64,000 bases of DNA from Thermogemmata fonticola (GCF_013694095.1 NZ_JACEFB010000007.1:144086-208085); one strand, 5' to 3'; shown: positions 1 through 9,641, counted from the first letter of the stretch. Notes: generated from the sequence alone by a model not told the origin. Numbers and translations are program-made.

Positions 1-5
1 TGCTG

Positions 6-1733
6 TTGGCCCTGGTGATGCACCTGGCGCTGACAGCCAGCGGGCGGGCGCGGGCCTTGGAACGGGAGAACCGGCAGCGTCAGGCGGCAGAGGCGGCCCT
101 GCGGCAAAGCGAACAGACCTATCGGACGTTAGTGGAGAATCTCGGCCAGGGGGTGTTTTGGCAGGATGCGCAGGGACGGTACGTGGCGGTCAATGGGACC
201 TTCGCCCGCTGGCTGGGCCGGCCCGTGGAAGCGATTCTCGGCGCCGCCGACGAGCAACTGTTCCCTGCGGACCGGGCCGCACGGTTTGCCCGTGAGTTTC
301 GGCAAGTCCTCCAGGACGGTACGCCGGTGGAAAGCGAGGAAGCCTGGGAGACTGCCCAAGGCCGCCGGATGATCCGCCGCATGCTCACTCCTGTGCCGGA
401 CGAAAACGGTGCGGCGGCCCGCGGCGTACTAGGCATCTGCTGGGATGTCACCGAGCTACGCCGCCTGGAAATGCAGTTGCGCCAGGCCAGCAAAATGGAT
501 GCGATCGGCCAGCTCGCCGGCGGCATCGCCCATGACTTCAACAACCTGCTTACGGTCATCATCGGCAATCTGGACCTCGCCTTAGCTAACGCATCCAGTG
601 GAAGGGAACCCGCGGACGAGAAGCGCTCGCAACAATTGCAGACGGCCCTGCAAGCCGCCAATCGCGCCGCCGCTCTGACCCAGCGGCTGCTCAGCTTCGC
701 CCGCAATCACCAACTGGACTGGCGGCCGGTGTCGCTCAACTCCATCATCGCCGATGTCGTCGAAATGCTCCGCCGCACGATCGATCCGCGCATCCGCATC
801 GAGACGGCCTGCGATCCGGACCTTTGGCCTGTCCGTTCGGATCCGAACCAGTTGCATCAGGTGCTGATGAATCTGTGCCTCAATGCCCGCGATGCGATCA
901 CGCCGCCGGGAGTCATTCGCATCGAGGCGCAGCGACTGCCCGCCGGTTCACGCCGCCGAGAGCAGGGCTTGCAGGTGGCCGCCGGGGATTTCATCCGCCT
1001 GTCGGTTAGCGATACCGGCTGCGGCATGAGCGAGGAGGTGCAAGCCCGCATCTTCGAGCCGTTCTTCACCACCAAGGAACCCGGCAAGGGAACGGGACTG
1101 GGTCTGGCGATGGTCTTTGCCATTGTCCGGCAGCACGGCGGATGGATCGAGTGCCAATCGCAACTGGGCCAAGGCACCCGCTTTGACATTTATCTGCCGC
1201 GCGCACCGGTCAGTGAACAGTCGGCGACCCCTGCCGTGGACGAGGACCACTCCCTCGCTGAAGACACGCCCTTGCCGCCTCCCCGCCGTACGCCCACCGT
1301 GCTGGTCGTCGATGATGAAGAGATGGTGCGGAACCTGGCCAAGGCCGCCCTGCTTGCCCAGGGTTGGCAGGTTCTGGAAGCCGCGGATGGCCAGCAGGCC
1401 GTGGAAGTCTTCCTCCAGCAGCGCCAGGCCATCGATGTGGTCGTCCTGGACCTGACCATGCCGGTGATGTCCGGCCACGAGGTCTTCCGCCAGTTGCGGG
1501 AAATCGACCCCCAGGTCAAAGTCATCTTCGCCAGCGGTTATGCCGAAGAGCAGCTCGAAGAGTCCGAACGGCAGGCGATGGCCGACTTCATCAAAAAGCC
1601 GTACCGTCCCCAGGAAGTCGTGCATGCCGTCAAGGCGGTTTTGAAGCAGCGCAGCGCCGGGGAGACGAAAACCCACTCTCAGACCCTTCCTGAACTGAGC
1701 ATACCTTCGTCCGTTCCCAGTTATAGTCTCTGA
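6..1733 (+). CDS. Hybrid sensor histidine kinase with receiver domain (5' end outside window)
   Basis: Membrane-associated or cytoplasmic signalling kinase that autophosphorylates on histidine and carries its own receiver. In the visible 575 residues a short hydrophobic stretch (residues 1-15) leads into a PAS domain (about 38-150). HisKA follows, with the phospho-acceptor His176 in GGIAHDFNN. The HATPase domain has an N box (NLCLNARDAI), a G1 box (DTGCGM) and a G2 box (GKGTGLGLA). A C-terminal receiver (about 432-550) has DDEE at its start, phospho-acceptor Asp482 in DLTMP and the conserved Lys in FIKKPYRP. The frame is open to the window edge, so the true start and any input or membrane domain lie upstream. 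The output partner is unknown; the NtrC-type regulator near 12 kb is on the other strand and is not obviously linked. Confidence 0.93.
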   Translation: MALVMHLALTASGRARALERENRQRQAAEAALRQSEQTYRTLVENLGQGVFWQDAQGRYVAVNGTFARWLGRPVEAILGAADEQLFPADRAARFAREFRQVLQDGTPVESEEAWETAQGRRMIRRMLTPVPDENGAAARGVLGICWDVTELRRLEMQLRQASKMDAIGQLAGGIAHDFNNLLTVIIGNLDLALANASSGREPADEKRSQQLQTALQAANRAAALTQRLLSFARNHQLDWRPVSLNSIIADVVEMLRRTIDPRIRIETACDPDLWPVRSDPNQLHQVLMNLCLNARDAITPPGVIRIEAQRLPAGSRRREQGLQVAAGDFIRLSVSDTGCGMSEEVQARIFEPFFTTKEPGKGTGLGLAMVFAIVRQHGGWIECQSQLGQGTRFDIYLPRAPVSEQSATPAVDEDHSLAEDTPLPPPRRTPTVLVVDDEEMVRNLAKAALLAQGWQVLEAADGQQAVEVFLQQRQAIDVVVLDLTMPVMSGHEVFRQLREIDPQVKVIFASGYAEEQLEESERQAMADFIKKPYRPQEVVHAVKAVLKQRSAGETKTHSQTLPELSIPSSVPSYSL

Positions 1734-1965
1734 AGGTCTTTCCGAAAGAAAGAAGCGGCGGTATTGGAGGGGCACAGCCGGTTCCTCTGGAAGTCGGCGG
1801 GGCAGGACGCTATGAACCGATCCCGGCGCAGGGGAACGTCGAGGGGAGTGTGAGGGTGTGGGAGGCGATCGACGTTTGGGGTCCCGGCAGCAGCGGGAGC
1901 GCGACCTGTGTCTGGGACGTGATTGGCGCATTTTCAGAAGGTCCACAGTGCGGGAGGAAGAAAGC

Positions 1966-3315
1966 ATGAGGATGGCGAAGCGGCAAATGTGGTGGGCGAT
2001 CGGTGCCGGAGGTCTGCTGGCGGTGCCGGCGTGGTGTCAAACACCTGCGCCGCTTCCGGCAGCCGGGGGAGGAACGGGGGAGCGCCCCGCCGTGGCAGAA
2101 TTGCCTGGAGTCGTTCCCCCGCCCGAAGGGACGCCACCAGCGTCGGCGCGAGCCACGACTCTGGCCGATTTGGAGCTGCGCACCGCTTTGCCTGCGGATC
2201 ACCCCTGGCGGCTCCAGCCGAGCACCGGGCCGTGGTTCATTCTGGTCAAGAGCTATTCCCGCCCTAGCCGCTCCGGACGCGGTGAAGAAACCGGCCCGAC
2301 CGCCCTGGAACTGGCCGAAGCCCTGGCCCGCGAAATCCGCGAGACCCACCGGGTGCAAGCCTGGCTCTTCGAGTATATCTCCGAGGAGCGCAAGCAGCAG
2401 ATGGTGGCGATCGCCGCGGCGCGACAGCGTGCCCGCCTCTACGCCCAGGAGTTGGAGAAGATCCGTCAGCAGGCTTTGCTTCACGGCATGGAGTTTCTCG
2501 AACCGGACCGCAAGTTGCGGCTGCCGGCCATTCAGTACAACGATCAGATCGGGGTGTTCATCGGGCCATTCCAGACGCAGGAGGATGCCAGCAAAGCGCT
2601 GGCGCTGGTGAAGAAGTGGCCGGCGCCGCGCACGCAGGTGCGGGGCACGTCCCTGATGGATTGGGGGAGCATTGTCCGCCCCGGACCGGACGGCAAACCA
2701 GTCCTGGAGCAGGGGTATCTCAATCCCTACGTGACGGCGATTGTGGCTCCCAACCCGACGGTGCGCCGTCCCGTACCGGCTTCCGGCGGCCTCGACCCGT
2801 TCATCGTGCAGCTCAACGAAGGCCGGCCCTACAACCTGCTGCAAGCCCGCAAGGGGTGGACCCTGGCGATCAAGTCATTCAGCGCGCCGGTGCAGCTTCT
2901 GACGCCGGGCAGCGACAGTGCGGTACGCAAGCCGAATACGTCCACCTCAGCGGCGGATGTGCTCCAGGCAGCGGCGGAACAGGCCGAATCCCTCGCTCGT
3001 ACCCTGCGGGAGCTGAAATACCCCGATGGCCGCCCCATGGGCCTGGAAGCTTTCGTGCTCCACACGCGCACATCCAGTATTGTCACGGTGGGGCAATTCG
3101 ACGGACCGAACGATCCGGAGTTGCTCCGCGTCCAGCGCATCCTCAACAGTCTCAAGGTGACGGAGGACCGGCAGGGGCTGAAACCGGCGGTCCAAGCCCC
3201 CTCGCTGTTCGACACGATGATTCCGATCCCGATTCCTAAGGCCGGCCCGAACCGCGACGTTCAAGGGCTGTCCTCAGCGGCCGGTTCCACCTCCAGCAGC
3301 CGCAGCGGGCGCTGA
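1966..3315 (+). CDS. Secreted hypothetical protein
   Basis: A 449-residue protein with an N-terminal signal peptide: MRMAKRQ, a hydrophobic core, then a likely cleavage after VPAWCQ. The start at 1966 is chosen because GGAGGAAG lies about 6 bases upstream; the frame stays open to 1858 but those 36 residues look non-coding. Alternating helical and strand-like segments include two regions of the form IGPFQTQEDASKAL and VGQFDGPNDPELLR. These resemble SPOR-like repeats, in which a short strand is followed by a helix, but the match is too weak for a call. The C-terminus is Ser/Arg-rich. It probably acts in the periplasm or cell envelope. No enzyme motif is visible. The last 55 bases overlap the end of the converging small gene at 3261-3644. 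Confidence 0.8.
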   Translation: MRMAKRQMWWAIGAGGLLAVPAWCQTPAPLPAAGGGTGERPAVAELPGVVPPPEGTPPASARATTLADLELRTALPADHPWRLQPSTGPWFILVKSYSRPSRSGRGEETGPTALELAEALAREIRETHRVQAWLFEYISEERKQQMVAIAAARQRARLYAQELEKIRQQALLHGMEFLEPDRKLRLPAIQYNDQIGVFIGPFQTQEDASKALALVKKWPAPRTQVRGTSLMDWGSIVRPGPDGKPVLEQGYLNPYVTAIVAPNPTVRRPVPASGGLDPFIVQLNEGRPYNLLQARKGWTLAIKSFSAPVQLLTPGSDSAVRKPNTSTSAADVLQAAAEQAESLARTLRELKYPDGRPMGLEAFVLHTRTSSIVTVGQFDGPNDPELLRVQRILNSLKVTEDRQGLKPAVQAPSLFDTMIPIPIPKAGPNRDVQGLSSAAGSTSSSRSGR

Positions 3316-3644
3316 TCCTGCTCGTGCCTTTGCACCGGTCCGGCGGCGGGTTCGTCATCCACGTCCTCACCGTGGCAGCCGTGAGCCAGGATGAGGAGAG
3401 CGCCGGCGATGAACCCGCCCGCTGCCCATCGTGCCCACCAGCTCCGCCTTTGTTTCCCCGGCAGGCTTTCGGAGAGTCCTCGGAGTGCCCGCAGTAGCGA
3501 GGCTGGGCGGGGAAGCGTTCGGGCTTGTCGGAGGAACAGCGGAGCCTGCGCGGTCCGGGGCACTGTCCAGTCGGGGTTCTGCCAAGAGCTTTTCAATCCC
3601 TTTTCCTCCGACCTCGGTGAGGGGTGGATGGGCTGCCGGATCAT
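3261..3644 (-). CDS. Small membrane protein coupled to DUF1501 gene (uncertain)
   Basis: A 127-residue frame whose ATG overlaps the TGA of the upstream DUF1501 gene in an ATGA arrangement, the usual signature of translational coupling. One hydrophobic helix (about residues 70-90, [20 protein letters not shown]) is followed by an acidic and charged tail, which suggests a single-pass membrane protein. It overlaps the 3' end of the converging secreted gene by 55 bases, which is uncommon for real pairs and lowers confidence. No family recognised. It may instead be a chance open frame in GC-rich DNA. Confidence 0.4.
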   Translation of the reverse strand: MIRQPIHPSPRSEEKGLKSSWQNPDWTVPRTAQAPLFLRQARTLPRPASLLRALRGLSESLPGKQRRSWWARWAAGGFIAGALLILAHGCHGEDVDDEPAAGPVQRHEQDQRPLRLLEVEPAAEDSP

Positions 3645-5140
3645 GCCAGGGCTTCTTCGATCACTTCCCCGCCGACATCGGTGAGGCGTTCATCGCGGCC
3701 ATTGTGACGGAAGGTGAGTTTTTCGTGGTCCAGGCCGAGAAGGTGGAGGATGGTCGCGTGGAAATCGTTGACGGAGATAGGACGTTCCACGGCGTGGAGG
3801 CCGAATTCGTCCGTAGCTCCGACGACGGTGCCGCCTTTGACTCCGCCGCCCGCGAGCCACATGGTGTAGCCGAGCGGATTGTGATCTCTGCCGCGGCTGC
3901 CCTGGCTGTTGGGCGTGCGGCCAAATTCGCTACACCAGACGACGAGGGTCTGCTGGAGCAAGCCGCGCTGTTTCAGGTCGGTGAGCAGGGCAGCGATGGG
4001 CTGATCGACATGGCCGCACATCTTCTCGTGGTTGGCGTTGACGTCGTCGTGGGCATCCCATTGGGTGATGAGGGGTCCGCCGCCGGAGTAGACGGTGACG
4101 AAGCGGACGCCGCGCTCGATGAGCCGGCGGGCTAAGAGCAGGCGGGTGCCGAAGTCCGCCGTGTGGGGCTGATCGGTGCCGTAGAGGCGGTGGGTGGCGG
4201 CGGTCTCGCGGGACAGATCGACGGCTTCCGGGGCTTGCGCCTGCATGCGGAAGGCTAGTTCGTAACTGGCGGCGCGCGCCTCCAGTTCCAGGTCTTCCAC
4301 TGGCGGGGTTTGCAAGGCATTGAGGCGGCGCACTAGCTCGAAGGAGCGGCGGTTCTCCTCCCCGCCCATTCCCAGCGGGGGGCGCAGGTTCTGGATCGGA
4401 CTGGGTCCCCGCCGCAACAGCGTCCCCTGATAAATCGCCGGCAGATACCCCGCGCCCCAACACGGCGCGCCGCCTTCCGGCACCCCCTCCGGCTGGGTCA
4501 TCACGCAGTAGGCCGGGAGATTGTCGCTCACACTGCCCAGGCCATAGGTGACCCAGCTTCCCAGACTGGGATGCCCCATCTGCGTCCGCCCGCTGTGCAG
4601 TTCATACATGGCCGGAGCGTGGACCGTGGAATGACACCAGCAGGAGCGCAAAAAGCAAATGTCATCCACGCAGCGGGACAGATGCGGGAGCAGATCGGAC
4701 AACTCGATGCCGCTTTGACCGCACTTCTTCCACTTGCGGGTACTCGGCAAAATGACTTCCTGACCGGTGGTGAATTGGCTCTTGGGCCGGCCAGTGGATT
4801 CCGGCAACGGTTTGCCCGCCCAGCGCTGTAAGGCCGGCTTGGGATCGAACAGGTCCATCTGGCTCGGCCCGCCGACCATGAAGAGGAAAATGACGCTCTG
4901 GGCCTTGGCGGGAAAGTGGGGCGGTTTGGCGGCCAGCGGATTCTTCTGTCCCGGCAGTGGCGAGGCCGGCCCTGCGGCCGAAGCCCTGTCCCGTGCCAGG
5001 AGCCAATTCAAAGCAATGCCGCCGAGTCCGCCGCCGGCCTGAAACAGCCACTCCCGCCGCGACAGAGCCACGGGAAAATGCCCGGTGTTTCTTCTGCTCT
5101 CTCCGCGATGCCCGCCGCTCTCTCCGCGATGCTCGGCCAT
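3641..5140 (-). CDS. DUF1501 domain protein (Tat-type secreted)
   Basis: A 499-residue member of the DUF1501 family, a sulfatase/alkaline-phosphatase-fold group that is abundant in planctomycetes. The N-terminus has a twin-arginine-like SRREWL followed by a hydrophobic helix. Family landmarks are [18 protein letters not shown], a central [10 protein letters not shown] segment, [29 protein letters not shown] and a C-terminal [10 protein letters not shown]. The substrate is unknown for the family; an envelope or extracellular role on sulfated or phosphorylated polymers is often suggested. The start at 5140 has GGAGG about 6 bases upstream. Residues 4-17 contain two 7-residue repeats ([14 protein letters not shown]) encoded by a 16-bp duplication. 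Unlike the copy at 26.7 kb, it has no DUF1553 partner here. Confidence 0.92.
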   Translation of the reverse strand: MAEHRGESGGHRGESRRNTGHFPVALSRREWLFQAGGGLGGIALNWLLARDRASAAGPASPLPGQKNPLAAKPPHFPAKAQSVIFLFMVGGPSQMDLFDPKPALQRWAGKPLPESTGRPKSQFTTGQEVILPSTRKWKKCGQSGIELSDLLPHLSRCVDDICFLRSCWCHSTVHAPAMYELHSGRTQMGHPSLGSWVTYGLGSVSDNLPAYCVMTQPEGVPEGGAPCWGAGYLPAIYQGTLLRRGPSPIQNLRPPLGMGGEENRRSFELVRRLNALQTPPVEDLELEARAASYELAFRMQAQAPEAVDLSRETAATHRLYGTDQPHTADFGTRLLLARRLIERGVRFVTVYSGGGPLITQWDAHDDVNANHEKMCGHVDQPIAALLTDLKQRGLLQQTLVVWCSEFGRTPNSQGSRGRDHNPLGYTMWLAGGGVKGGTVVGATDEFGLHAVERPISVNDFHATILHLLGLDHEKLTFRHNGRDERLTDVGGEVIEEALA

Positions 5141-5385
5141 CGTCTGCCTCCGCTTTCCGGGATGCGAATCCCCTTCCCAGGTGGGAACCCTCAGAGTCCC
5201 CGCGAGGCTCCGCAGCTCTGCAATTTAACCTAAACATCCCACGCCGGTGATGCAAGCGTGCCGGGCTTCGGATGCTGGTAATGCGGTGCTGGGAAAACGA
5301 CAACGGGGTGATGCCTGGCACCACCCCAGTGCAGAGGGTTTCCTGCGAGTGAAGAGCGAATGGAGAAAGTGGAGCCGCCGTTGGG

Positions 5386-6276
5386 TTAACGGCGGAGCAC
5401 TTCGATGAGGCGCTCGAAGTCGTCGTTGGAGTTGAAGGCCAGGACGATCTGTCCCTTGTCCTTAGCTTTGACGCGGATTTCGACTTTGACGGCCAGGTGC
5501 TGGCGGAGTTCATCCTCGATGGCCTGGACGTGGGGCGTTTTTTCGGCGGCGGTCGTGGCAGGTCGGCCTTCACCAGTCGGTGCCGAGGCTAACCCTTCGC
5601 TCCGCTGCTGGCGGATGAGCAGCTCCAGAGCGTGGACCGAGAGGTTCTTCATGATGACTTCCTTGCAGAGGCTGATCTGCCGCTGGGGATCGGGGATGCC
5701 CTTGAGGGCCTTGGCGTGGCCGAGGCTGATTTGACCCAGGCGGACCGCCTCCTGCACTTCGGCGGGCAGATGGAGCAGACCCAGCAGGTTGCTGATGGTG
5801 GTGCGGTCGAGGCTGAGGCGGGCGGCGAGCTGCTCCTGGGTCAGGCCAAAGCGCTCCAGATAATCCTTGAAGCTGTGGGCTTTTTCCAGCGGGTTGAGGT
5901 CGCTGCGGTGGAGGTTTTCCACCAGGGCGGCCTCGAAGAGCTGCTGATCATCCAGGCGGACGATATGGACGGGTACTTCCCGCAGGCCGGCGGCCTCGGC
6001 GGCCCGCAGACGCCGCTCCCCGGCCACCAGTTGATAATGCCCCTCGCCATGTTCCCGAACCAAAAGCGGCTGGAGCACCCCGTGCGTGCGGATGCTCTCG
6101 GATAGCGCCTGGAGTTGTTCCTCGTCGAACTGTTTCCGCGGCTGGTACGGATTGCGTGTGATCCGTTCGATGGGCACCGTCAGCGGCGCGACACTGCCGG
6201 CCGTCCGGCTGCTCTCCCCCAAAAGGGCTTCCAATCCTCGGCCCAATCGCGGCTTGGTCATGACATCCATGGTCAT
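5386..6276 (-). CDS. parB: ParB/Spo0J-type chromosome partition protein
   Basis: A 296-residue CTP-dependent centromere-binding protein that loads on parS and spreads to organise the origin region. Conserved parts are the N-terminal LGRGLEALLGE, the nucleotide-binding ParB domain with NPYQPRKQFDEEQL, GVLQPLLVR and AGERRLRAA, then a helix-turn-helix around QEQLAARLSLDRTTISNLL and a C-terminal dimerisation helix (FERLIEVLRR). The first ATG has AGGAGGGGG directly upstream; a second ATG at 6270 is also possible. ParA is not adjacent, so the usual parAB operon is split here. Two parS-like palindromes lie 210-350 bases upstream of its start, which supports a chromosomal rather than plasmid role. 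Confidence 0.96.
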   Translation of the reverse strand: MTMDVMTKPRLGRGLEALLGESSRTAGSVAPLTVPIERITRNPYQPRKQFDEEQLQALSESIRTHGVLQPLLVREHGEGHYQLVAGERRLRAAEAAGLREVPVHIVRLDDQQLFEAALVENLHRSDLNPLEKAHSFKDYLERFGLTQEQLAARLSLDRTTISNLLGLLHLPAEVQEAVRLGQISLGHAKALKGIPDPQRQISLCKEVIMKNLSVHALELLIRQQRSEGLASAPTGEGRPATTAAEKTPHVQAIEDELRQHLAVKVEIRVKAKDKGQIVLAFNSNDDFERLIEVLRR

Positions 6277-6465
6277 TCCCCCTCCTTGGCAACGGGTCCT
6301 TCCGGGAAAGCTCCCCCACCTTGGCCATGCTTCCCGGCGGGCGACGGCGGCGGCACCATAGCATCTCGTGCTAGCAGATAAAGAGGACTTTTGCCCGACA
6401 CTCCCTCCCGCGGACGAGTCCGGGCTTCCCGCCCTGCTAGAACCCGGTCACTGCCCAGACAGAGT

Positions 6466-6505
6466 GGTTTGGCAAGCTGGGGAGACGTTCCACGTGGAAC
6501 ATGGG
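6466..6505. repeat. 40-bp direct repeat, copy 1 (contains parS-like site)
   Basis: This 40-base sequence begins GGTTTGGCAAGCTG and ends CATGGG. It is identical to 6587-6626. The repeat extends well beyond the palindrome, so duplication of a larger parS cassette is more likely than two independent sites. Confidence 0.95.
6486..6501. promoter_or_regulatory. parS: parS-like ParB-binding site 1
   Basis: CGTTCCACGTGGAACA contains a perfect 14-bp palindrome centred on CACGTG. It closely matches the bacterial parS consensus (TGTTNCACGTGAAACA type). It is 210 bases upstream of the parB start. Confidence 0.85.
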
Positions 6506-6586
6506 TTTGGTGGGTGTGGAGGTGAGGGGGACGGTGGTGAGGAGGACAGGGTGAAGGGGCTTGCGGCGGCGGATGAGGGAGTCGGG

Positions 6587-6626
6587 GGTTTGGCAAGCTG
6601 GGGAGACGTTCCACGTGGAACATGGG
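6587..6626. repeat. 40-bp direct repeat, copy 2 (contains parS-like site)
   Basis: Identical to 6466-6505, in the same orientation, with starts 121 bases apart. The DNA between the copies is G-rich and unrelated to the repeat. Confidence 0.95.
6607..6622. promoter_or_regulatory. parS: parS-like ParB-binding site 2
   Basis: Same 16 bases as site 1, with the perfect palindrome GTTCCACGTGGAAC at 6608-6621. Paired sites near parB are typical of origin-proximal centromere regions. Confidence 0.85.
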
Positions 6627-7078
6627 GGAGTGTTCGCGGCGGTAAAAGTCGGCTTGAGCGCGGCGCGGATTTGTGATTAGGATTCGGCCGCACGCTGGCG
6701 GCTCCGGAACCCGCCAGTGCGCCTGGGCTGTCACGGACCGGAACCCGTGGCGGCACAGCGGGGATTGTCGGAACGATCCCCACCGGAGAAGAGGTGTCGA
6801 AGCGTGGTGGAGTCCACCGCGATCAGCAGGAGCTGGCACAGCGTGCTGGCCGCCTTTCCTTCGCACCTGCCGGTTTGAGAGTCGCTCGTGTTCGGTCTGC
6901 CAGGGCAGTGAGTGCCGGGTAGCGCCCGGTGGTGGCTGCCGTTGGGATGGCAGGAGGGCGCGTGCTGGTTCGCGCGGAAGCGGGCCGGGGCGCTGGTCTG
7001 CCGTCCGGGAGGTAGGACCGGGCTGGGGGCGGCTGTTCCAGCGAGTCCGAGATACCGTTTTGCGGAGGAGTGCTGCGC

Positions 7079-8170
7079 ATGGATGCGAGTCGCGGTCCGA
7101 TTCTGTTTCGCTGTGACGGGACGGTGGCGTTGGGCTGGGAGGCGCTGTACCAGTGTTTGTCGCTGGCAGCGGCCTTGCAGCGGCGGCGGCGGGGCACGCA
7201 CTTTTTCAGCTACCTGGAACCGCTCTCGCTCGCCACGACGATCCATCGGGGGAACAACGAGTGGCACGCCGCGGAGCAGCCCCTGGGGGCGGATAAGGAC
7301 CTGGAAGCGACCATTGCCAAAGCCCGGTCGTTAGGAGCGGCGGCGATCGTCGTGGCCGGCGCCGGTATGACCAGCGACTATCTGGCCCGCCTGCGGCAGG
7401 AGACCGGGGCGCTGGTGCTCGTCTTCGACTCGACCGCGGCCATCGAGCTGCCGGTGGATATTCTGGTCAATCCGCTCCTGGCGCCGGGGAAGAAGGCGTT
7501 CCGGATCGGGCCGGGCTGCCAGCGCTTGCTGGGGGCGCGTTTTGCTCTATGCCGGGGCGTCTTCCGACGGCAGCGCGCCATCCGGGCGACCGAGCCGCTG
7601 CCTCCCTTCCGCGCCCTGCTGGCTTGGGGAGACCACGACGCCTCCGATCAGGTCCTTCTCCGGGCTGAGCAGTTGCTGGCTATCGACCGCATCGCCAAGG
7701 TGTCGGTGGCTGCCCGCAGCCATCATCCCTTCTACGACGCCCTGCGTGAACGAGCAGAACAGTCCGGCGGACGCCTGGAAGTTATCACGGAGAACAAGGA
7801 ATTGCTCACCCGCCTGGTCCGGGTCCATTTCGCCCTGACCGCAGGGGATGCCTGGGCGCCGGAACTGTGCGTCGTCGGCATCCCGCAGTTGATCATCAGC
7901 ACGACCCCCCGCCATGCTCTCAACGGGCGCAAGATGGACGAAGAAGGGGTGGCGACCTACCTGGGCGATGCCGCCGAGGTGGGAGCGGACCAACTCCGCG
8001 CTGCCGTCGATCTTTTGCTGGACGATCCGATGGAACGCAAGGGGATGACCCGCTGCGCCCGCAACATGTTCGATGGGCGGGGGCCGGATCGGATCGTCAA
8101 CGGCCTGGAGATCCTGCTGCACAGCCCGGCCCGACGGCGCGCCGCCCTGCGCTTGCCCGCCGCGGCTTGA
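7079..8170 (+). CDS. PseG/SpsG-like glycosyl hydrolase-fold protein
   Basis: A 363-residue protein resembling PseG/SpsG, the nucleotide-sugar hydrolases of pseudaminic acid and spore-coat polysaccharide synthesis. The opening GPILFRCDGTVALGWEALYQC parallels the PseG start, in which a strand, Asp-Gly and a Gly-rich turn precede a helix of the form CLSLAAAL. An (A/V)IVVAGAGMTSDY strand-loop, VDILVNPLLAP, and a C-terminal half with a GT-B-like ending (LCVVGIPQLIIST, DEEGVATYLGDA) follow. The start at 7079 is preceded by GGAGGAG with an 8-base gap; a GTG at 7070 overlaps that site. The catalytic His/Asp set of true PseG is not obvious, so substrate is uncertain. No other pseudaminic-acid genes are nearby. 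Confidence 0.7.
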   Translation: MDASRGPILFRCDGTVALGWEALYQCLSLAAALQRRRRGTHFFSYLEPLSLATTIHRGNNEWHAAEQPLGADKDLEATIAKARSLGAAAIVVAGAGMTSDYLARLRQETGALVLVFDSTAAIELPVDILVNPLLAPGKKAFRIGPGCQRLLGARFALCRGVFRRQRAIRATEPLPPFRALLAWGDHDASDQVLLRAEQLLAIDRIAKVSVAARSHHPFYDALRERAEQSGGRLEVITENKELLTRLVRVHFALTAGDAWAPELCVVGIPQLIISTTPRHALNGRKMDEEGVATYLGDAAEVGADQLRAAVDLLLDDPMERKGMTRCARNMFDGRGPDRIVNGLEILLHSPARRRAALRLPAAA

Positions 8171-8540
8171 ACCCCCCGCCGCTTCGCCACAAGGCCGTAT
8201 TCCCTCTCCGCTGTTCCGGGGGGATGGCAGGAACCGAATCATCCCCTCGTTCCTTTCCCGCCCCTTCGGCAGAATGGTCCGCTTCCGGGGACGAGGAACC
8301 GGCTCCTGGGATGAGGACCAGCTCCTGGACCCGCCGGTGGAGTCCCTTCCCCTGCTGCCTTCCCGGCTGGCAGCACCCTCTCCCCTCACCGGCTCCTTGG
8401 CCGACTGGCCCTTTCCCCTTAGCTATCTATGTACGGTGGGAGAACCCCTGGCCGGACAAAGGCGGCTGCGGGCCGAACGGGATACCGCGGATTGAACGGC
8501 ATACTGTTCGGACACCGCTGGCTCAACGGGAGAGGTCCTC
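8171..8540. other. Intergenic stretch with no recognised feature
   Basis: About 370 GC-rich bases between two plus-strand genes. Small frames are present but lack a ribosome site or recognisable protein. Nothing else seen. Confidence 0.5.
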
Positions 8541-9641
8541 ATGGCGACGCTGCGAGATGTGATCGAAGTGCTGGAACAGATCGCTCCGCCCGCGGGTGCG
8601 GCGGAGTGGGACAACACCGGCTTGCTGCTGGGCGACCCGGCGGCAGGAGTGCAGCGGATCATGACCTGCCTGACCGTCACGAAGGCTACGGTCCAGGAAG
8701 CCATCCGCGAACAGGCGGACCTCCTTGTTTCCCACCATCCGGTGCTCTTCCGCCCTGTGCAGCGCCTGACAGCGGACAGCGGAGACGGTTCGACTCTGCT
8801 CCCTTTGCTGCGGGCAGGGATTGCCGTGTATTCGCCTCATACGGCCTACGATGACGCCCCCGGAGGAATCAACGAACAGCTCTGCGCACGCCTGGGGATC
8901 GAACAGGTTCAGCCCCTGCGCCGGCAGGGCGCCGAGGTGCTCTACAAGCTGGTCGTCTTCCTGCCGGAAGGGGACCTGCCGCGGGTGAGCGATGCGGTGT
9001 TCGCCGCAGGCGCGGGAATCATCGGCCAGTACCGGGAGTGCAGTTTCCGTCTGGCGGGCACCGGCACGTTCTTCGGGACGGACAGCACCAATCCGACGGT
9101 GGGGCAGAAAGGCCGGCGGGAAGAGGTGCCGGAGTGGCGCTGGGAGGTGGTGGTGCCTGCCGAGCGGCTGGAGGCGGTCGTGGCCGCCATGCGTGCCGCC
9201 CACAGCTACGAGGAACCCGCCTATGACATCTACCCGCTTCATGTACCTCCGCGCCGCGGAGCGGGACGGATCGGCACCCTGGCTCAGCCCTGCTCTTTGC
9301 AGGCTTTCGCCGAGCGGGTTCGGCAGCAACTCAGCGGCCCTGTGCAGATCGTCGGTCCGCCGGATCGGCAGGTGCAACGGCTGGCCGTCGCCTGTGGGGC
9401 GGGGGGAGAATTGCTCGGCGAAGCAGTGCGGCAGCGCGCGGATGCCTTCCTTACCGGCGAAGTGCGCTTCCATGACGCCGTGCGGGCCGAGGCTGCCGGA
9501 ATCGCCCTCGTTCTCCCCGGCCACTATGCCAGCGAGCGCCTCGGTGTCGAACATCTGGCCGAGCGCTTGCAAGCTGCTTTTCCCCACCTGCACGTCTGGG
9601 CCAGCCGTGAGGAAGCCGACCCCTTCCGCCTCCTCCGCTAA
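8541..9641 (+). CDS. NIF3-like dinuclear metal centre protein
   Basis: A 366-residue member of the NIF3/YbgI family (also annotated as GTP cyclohydrolase I type 2-like), a toroidal hexamer holding two metals per subunit. Metal-binding landmarks are present: EWDNTGLLLG near residue 22, LVSHHPVLF with His65-His66, VYSPHTAYDDAPGG with His100 and Asp104, and a C-terminal GHYASERLGVEHL. The length and the central segment, ending in SYEEPAYDIYPLH, fit the long form with an inserted CutA-like domain. The biochemical role of the family is unsettled. The start is the first ATG, preceded by GGAGAGG (8530-8536) at a 4-base gap. Confidence 0.93.
   Translation: MATLRDVIEVLEQIAPPAGAAEWDNTGLLLGDPAAGVQRIMTCLTVTKATVQEAIREQADLLVSHHPVLFRPVQRLTADSGDGSTLLPLLRAGIAVYSPHTAYDDAPGGINEQLCARLGIEQVQPLRRQGAEVLYKLVVFLPEGDLPRVSDAVFAAGAGIIGQYRECSFRLAGTGTFFGTDSTNPTVGQKGRREEVPEWRWEVVVPAERLEAVVAAMRAAHSYEEPAYDIYPLHVPPRRGAGRIGTLAQPCSLQAFAERVRQQLSGPVQIVGPPDRQVQRLAVACGAGGELLGEAVRQRADAFLTGEVRFHDAVRAEAAGIALVLPGHYASERLGVEHLAERLQAAFPHLHVWASREEADPFRLLR

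Larger units (their letters stand above)
6277..7078. other. Intergenic partition-site region between divergent parB and the PseG-like gene
   Basis: About 800 bases with no convincing gene. It holds two identical 40-bp sequences (6466-6505 and 6587-6626), each with a perfect parS-like palindrome. Open frames crossing it on both strands are proline- or arginine-rich and change composition at the palindromes, so I treat them as non-coding. I see no DnaA-box cluster here. Confidence 0.6.

Noticed and set aside
6273..6866. Long minus-strand frame upstream of parB
   Set aside because: It is Pro/Arg/His-rich, translates the parS palindromes as HVERLP and HVPRGTS, and overlaps the parB start without a ribosome site.
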